A stretch of 64,000 bases of DNA, taken from contig JAEWED010000204.1 of the NCBI GenBank assembly GCA_023389745.1, forward strand, positions 1-64,000. Reading direction: 5' to 3'. The notes under the pieces are model-generated. The model ran no database searches and was not told the DNA's origin. It saw nothing but the letters and a program-made list of their open reading frames with translations. Of the stretch, positions 60,504 through 64,000 are shown in pieces (the stretch's first letter is position 1; every line of letters begins with the position of its first letter). The position numbers and the translations under genes were made by a program. The DNA is from Actinomycetes bacterium (GTDB taxonomy: Bacteria; Actinomycetota; Acidimicrobiia; Acidimicrobiales; Microtrichaceae).

Positions 60504-61388
60504 TCAGCTGGCGACAGGCACGATCACCTCACGCTGGCGACGGGCGCCGAACGCGTGGGTGTCGACGTAGTCACGCAGCTGCGTGACCGCCGTCTCGAAC
60601 GGGGTCTTCTCGGCGACCGAGCCGAGCACTGCCTTGGTCGTGCCGACCACGAGCCGCTCGCGGATGGGACCCCACGGAAAGCCGTAGAGGCGACGGTGGT
60701 GATCGCTCATCAGGGCGATCGACGCGTTGACCATCAAGGACTTGCCCAACGCTGCCGGTGCGCCGCCTTCGTCGGGCGCGGCGGCCATCAGGTCCTTGAA
60801 CCACAGGCACGGCGTGGTCTGCGCGAGTCGCGGCTCCATCGAGGTCATGTACTCCTCGAGCTCGGCGGCGCTCGAGGCCACCTTGTCGGGGTCGCAGCCG
60901 ACGAGCCGCGCCGCGACCTTCTGCTCGACGACGAACTGGTCGCGATCGGCGGGACTCAGCTCCAAGCCGTAGGTCTGCCACCCACGCAGCAGCGACCAGG
61001 TCAGCGCGTTGTTCACCCACACGAGCAGGTGCTCGTCATCGGCGTTGATCGTCTCGCCGGTGTCGGGGTGCACCGCGTGACAGCGGGCGTGGATGCGGCG
61101 CAGGGTCGCTGCTGCCTTCTCGGCCGAGGCGACGTCGCCGTAGGTGATCGTCGTGCCGTACTCGCTGGTGCGTTGGGCGCGCAGCTCCGGCTTCTCACGG
61201 AAGCTCGAGGCCTGGTCGATGACGTACATCACCGGGGGGTAGAGCATCTGGATCGTCGCGGCCGTCGCAGCGGCGATGGCCGTCGAGGGGTGTGCCATGC
61301 CACGCCACGTCACCGAGTCGGGACCGAACAGGCCGTCGTCGCTCGTGTGCGGGCCGGCGTTGATGTTGTCGGGACGGGCGGTGGTCAT
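60504..61388 (-). CDS. MpaB/DUF2236-family oxygenase-like protein
   Basis: A 294-residue helical protein of the family that includes the rubber oxygenase Lcp and fungal MpaB. Visible are SVTWRGMAHPSTAIAAAT near the N-terminus, HARCHAVHPDTGE with LLVWVNNALTW (putative heme-site region), and GFPWGPIRERL near the end. Many actinobacterial members are uncharacterised. The ATG at 61388 is preceded by AGGA at close range and AAGGAG further away. Confidence 0.82.
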   Translation of the reverse strand: MTTARPDNINAGPHTSDDGLFGPDSVTWRGMAHPSTAIAAATAATIQMLYPPVMYVIDQASSFREKPELRAQRTSEYGTTITYGDVASAEKAAATLRRIHARCHAVHPDTGETINADDEHLLVWVNNALTWSLLRGWQTYGLELSPADRDQFVVEQKVAARLVGCDPDKVASSAAELEEYMTSMEPRLAQTTPCLWFKDLMAAAPDEGGAPAALGKSLMVNASIALMSDHHRRLYGFPWGPIRERLVVGTTKAVLGSVAEKTPFETAVTQLRDYVDTHAFGARRQREVIVPVAS

Positions 61389-61430
61389 GTGGTCCTGCGC
61401 TCCTTCGGTTCCGGGCGCGTCGCCGGTGGC

Positions 61431-61466
61431 GGTCGACGGCCTGACAGACCTGTCGGCCGTCCGACC
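61431..61466 (-). terminator. Long hairpin after the cyclase-hydrolase gene
   Basis: GGTCG with ACGGCC (61431-61441) pairs with GGCCGT and CGACC (61455-61466, one bulge), with an inner GACA/TGTC pair. It follows the stop at 61514 on the minus strand, so it probably ends that transcript. It could also serve as an operator for the next gene. Confidence 0.5.
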
Positions 61467-61513
61467 GGGAACTTCAGTGACCGACGCGGCGCAACGACTC
61501 CGCAGCGGGCGGC

Positions 61514-63691
61514 TCAGCGCCCGACGAACTCGATCGGCGGGGACTTCTTCTCACACGCCTCGACGTCGTGGCGCGCCGCGGGATCGACGATGAACTCGTT
61601 GCGCAGCTTCCGCAGGCACGGCGGGGGCGAGTAGGCCAGATCCGCGCTCATCGTCGGGAAGTTCGCCAGGGTCGCATGGTCGAGCTGGGCGGCCATCGCC
61701 TCACCCCACTTGTTCGTGCCGGATGCCGAGATGCCGCCCTGGGCGATGAGCACCGGCACGTCGCCCGTCAGGGGCCGTGACAGCTGGTCGAAGACCGAGG
61801 AGACGTCCCACGCCTCGCACACCGGGGCGAAGCTCTTGTCGGCGGCGCCGGCGAACTCGTCGACCGCGGACGCCGAGATCTCGGCGGTGCGGTTCGGGAT
61901 GGCGTCGTACGCGCACAGGTAGGACAACGTCGCGCCGGCCCGGGCGTCGGGGGCGATGAAGAACCGCGCCTCCTCCTCGATCGCCGTCGAGGCGGCCAGC
62001 TCGTCGCTGGTCCCCTCGCCGTCGATCGCCTCGGGCATGAGGCCGAGCCGGTCGGACTGGAACATCGCGGACTCGAGCGCGGACGCCCACCGTCGCCCGT
62101 CGAGCAGCACCTGGTGGGGGCCGGTGCCCGCCAGCGTCGTCGCAGCGACCAGCACCGGCTGCGCGGCGTACTGCTCGGACTTCGTCCGGTACTCGCCCGT
62201 CAGGTCGGGGTGCTCCGCGGCGCACTCCTCGTCGTCGTTGCACAGGTCGACCAGTCGCTCGAAGGACTTCTCGAGCGAGTGCACCGGGTCACCCAGCGGC
62301 GAGCTGCCCGGACTGACCGGGTTGGTGAGCAGCACCGCCGACACCGCGTCGGGTGAGTGACGGGCGAACGAGGCGACGGCGGTGGTCGTGAGCCCGCCGC
62401 CCGCGACGTTCACCGGCGCCAGGTCGTCCACGATCACCAGGTCCCGGATGTCGTCGGCGACCTCGGCCATGTTGTAGCCGTCGAGCTGCACGTCCTCGGT
62501 TCGCAGGTCCTGCGCGCACTGGCGAGCGGCCTCGACCCGCCGGCCGATGGCCTCGGGGTCGTCGGCGCGGAGGCGCAAGGTCTGTTCCCACGCGTCGCGC
62601 ATCCCGGGGCAGTCGAGCTCGGGGCGGTCGCCGGGCTGGAAGCCACGCAGCCCGAGCGCGTGCACGTCGGCGACCTCGCTCAGCGACGTGGTCGTCACCG
62701 GCTCGTTCACGTCGACCAGCACCACCGGGTTCGCGCTCGGGTGGTCCGCGTAGATGCTGGTGACCGGCACGGCGACCTTGTCTCCGTCAGGGTCCTCGCG
62801 CGACTCCGGCACCAGGAGCTCGCGGCAGACCGCGTCGGGAGCGGCGTCGACGATCTCGGGCGCGCACTCCGCGTCGCGCAGCTCCGGTGTGTAGCCCCTC
62901 GGAGCGGCCAGGCGCGGCGCGGTCTCGAGGCCGTCGCTGGCATCGCCGCTCGAGCCGCCGCCTCCAGCCGCCATCGCCAGACCTCCGCCGACGAGCACGA
63001 CGGCGAGCAACGCCGCGATCGCAAGGGTGGTCCGCCGGCGGCGCCGCGGAGGTCGTGCGGTGTCGTCGCCGTCGAGCGACGGGGTCGGCAGGTCGCTCGC
63101 CTCGTCGGACGGGGGCTCGGGTGTCGCGACCGGCTCGACCGGCGCCACCATGGGGGCCAGGACGGGATGGGACGGGTCGTCGTGCCACGAGATGTCCACC
63201 GTCGGCAGCGGTGCGGCCAGGCCCTTGAGCGGCAGGGCGCCGACCTCGGTGATGCGGTGGTCGCCCGCCCGCGAGCCGACCAGGTGGCGCACGACCGCGT
63301 TGGCGAGGGTCTGCCCCGGCGCCGCGGCGTTGCACAGGCGGGCGGCCTCGACGACGGGGATGCCGAACCAGTCGCTCTGCTCGTGTGCGACCTCGCCGGC
63401 GCTGATGCCGATGCGCAGGCTGATGGGATCCTCGGTGTCGATCCACCGAGAGGCCATGTGCAGGTCCCGCGCACACGACAGCGCACGAACCGCGCTGTGC
63501 TCGAACACGACCATCAGGCCGTCGCCCAGGTGCTTCACGACCTCGCCGTCGTTGCGCTCGACCGCGTCGTTCAACGCGCTGAAGAGCGCCCGCCGGTCCT
63601 CGTCCGCAGCGATGTCACCCAGTCGGACCAGACGTTCCGTCGATCCGACGACGTCGCAGAAGAGCACTGTCACGGTCGCGCTGGAAGACAT
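61514..63691 (-). CDS. Class III cyclase domain fused through a membrane helix to an alpha/beta-hydrolase domain
   Basis: A 725-residue protein. The cytoplasmic class III nucleotide cyclase domain (about 1-175) has LFCDVVGSTE and HLGDGLMVVFE with both metal aspartates and the Lys of KHLGDG. The residue that usually is the Asn of the NxxxR pair is changed (VEAARL). A Pro/Ser linker and one membrane helix follow (about 222-245). The outer domain (about 265-725) resembles TAP-type alpha/beta hydrolases, but where the nucleophile elbow GxSxG is expected it reads VAGGGLTT (about residue 428), so the serine is missing. The ATG at 63691 has AGGAGGGAG just ahead. I infer a sensor whose outer part binds rather than cleaves. 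Confidence 0.85.
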   Translation of the reverse strand: MSSSATVTVLFCDVVGSTERLVRLGDIAADEDRRALFSALNDAVERNDGEVVKHLGDGLMVVFEHSAVRALSCARDLHMASRWIDTEDPISLRIGISAGEVAHEQSDWFGIPVVEAARLCNAAAPGQTLANAVVRHLVGSRAGDHRITEVGALPLKGLAAPLPTVDISWHDDPSHPVLAPMVAPVEPVATPEPPSDEASDLPTPSLDGDDTARPPRRRRRTTLAIAALLAVVLVGGGLAMAAGGGGSSGDASDGLETAPRLAAPRGYTPELRDAECAPEIVDAAPDAVCRELLVPESREDPDGDKVAVPVTSIYADHPSANPVVLVDVNEPVTTTSLSEVADVHALGLRGFQPGDRPELDCPGMRDAWEQTLRLRADDPEAIGRRVEAARQCAQDLRTEDVQLDGYNMAEVADDIRDLVIVDDLAPVNVAGGGLTTTAVASFARHSPDAVSAVLLTNPVSPGSSPLGDPVHSLEKSFERLVDLCNDDEECAAEHPDLTGEYRTKSEQYAAQPVLVAATTLAGTGPHQVLLDGRRWASALESAMFQSDRLGLMPEAIDGEGTSDELAASTAIEEEARFFIAPDARAGATLSYLCAYDAIPNRTAEISASAVDEFAGAADKSFAPVCEAWDVSSVFDQLSRPLTGDVPVLIAQGGISASGTNKWGEAMAAQLDHATLANFPTMSADLAYSPPPCLRKLRNEFIVDPAARHDVEACEKKSPPIEFVGR

Positions 63692-63802
63692 CTCCCTCCT
63701 GGCCGACCAGAGGTCGTCGTTGACGAGGACCTTGCGTCCACAGTCTTCCAGAGGTCTCGTGTGCCTGCCCGAGGAATAGGTCGGGTGCTCGGAAAGGGCT
63801 GC

Positions 63803-64000
63803 TCAGGCGGGCAGGGCCACCGAGATCACCGCGTCGGGCGCGACGACGCAGCGTTCACCGGTCGGATCCGACACCACGACCGCCCGTCCGACCGCGTCGA
63901 CCACCCCGATGAGCACGACACCGCCGCTCAGGTGCAGCTCGACGGACCGGTCGTCGTCGACCAGGTCGGCGAGCAGCGACGCGAGGGGCGGATCCGGGGC
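63803..64000 (-). CDS. C-terminal 65 residues of an unidentified protein, cut by the window edge
   Basis: The minus-strand frame is open from base 64000 to a TGA at 63805-63803. The peptide (SVELHLSGGVVLIGVVDAV then VVVSDPTGERCVVAPDAV) has the alternating strand pattern of small beta-barrel domains such as Sm-like folds, which is only a resemblance. Codon use matches its neighbours. Too little is present to name it. Confidence 0.6.
   Translation of the reverse strand, partial: APDPPLASLLADLVDDDRSVELHLSGGVVLIGVVDAVGRAVVVSDPTGERCVVAPDAVISVALPA

Noticed and set aside
63707..63756. Direct repeat CCAGAGGTC (two copies) before the cyclase gene
   Set aside because: Two 9-base copies 41 bases apart could be chance; no promoter boxes align with them.

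Overview
The window is about 70% G+C and has almost no non-coding sequence. Genes run in tight operons whose starts and stops overlap by 4 bases (ATGA or GTGA), many genes start with GTG, and several promoters place a TANNNT-type -10 box only 6-8 bases before the start codon, which predicts leaderless mRNAs. Together with the gene content (leuS, comEA, comEC, holA, rpsT, lepA, hrcA, dnaJ and rsmE in actinobacterial order, a BldD-like and a BldC-like regulator, a PAC2 protein and an actinobacterial Tad pilus locus), this points to an actinobacterium. My best guess is class Acidimicrobiia (Ilumatobacter-like), which is inference only. I see no tRNA, rRNA, CRISPR array, transposase or prophage, and no gene-free stretch longer than 300 bases.

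Region 1 (1-11.6 kb) holds the 3' part of leuS, a fatty-acyl-AMP ligase and a small membrane protein. A three-gene transport operon follows. It encodes a LivH-LivM permease fusion, a very unusual MFS-LivF-LivG triple fusion and an anchored substrate-binding protein, so a five-part branched-chain-amino-acid-type ABC importer is packed into three genes, one with an added MFS module.

Region 2 (11.6-29.7 kb) is the conserved housekeeping backbone. In order it holds a PAC2 protein and a phosphotransferase on the minus strand, a thioredoxin-TPR protein, comEA, comEC without a working metallo-beta-lactamase tail, a FolP2-like DHPS paralogue, holA, an acyltransferase-serine hydrolase fusion, rpsT, lepA, hrcA (with a CIRCE element), dnaJ, rsmE and a BldD-like regulator. 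Between lepA and hrcA lies a small module: soxR, a questin-oxidase-family gene behind a textbook SoxR promoter (palindrome inside a 19-bp spacer), and a PAS-domain gene followed by 25-bp tandem repeats.

Region 3 (29.6-44.8 kb) carries cell-envelope and accessory genes: an L,D-transpeptidase, an FMN-type oxidase-fold protein, hsp20, a lipoprotein with a papain-like C/H/D pattern, a 2465-residue exported protein, a small membrane protein, a PIG-L deacetylase with an MBL-fold hydrolase, and a LuxR regulator. Region 4 (44.8-50.4 kb) has a membrane SGNH hydrolase, an ABC exporter pair, and an NTF2-like protein with a SnoaL-tailed sigma factor.

Region 5 (50.4-59.2 kb) is one minus-strand Tad (tight adherence) operon of eleven genes: cpaB, a tadZ/cpaE-like gene, tadA, tadB, tadC, a pilin-like gene, three tadE/tadG-like pseudopilins, a membrane pseudokinase and a LysM protein. 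It is transcribed from a clear leaderless promoter and faces a divergent BldC-like regulator. Region 6 (59.3-64 kb) has a methyltransferase, an MpaB-family protein, a cyclase-hydrolase membrane protein and the C-terminus of a further gene.
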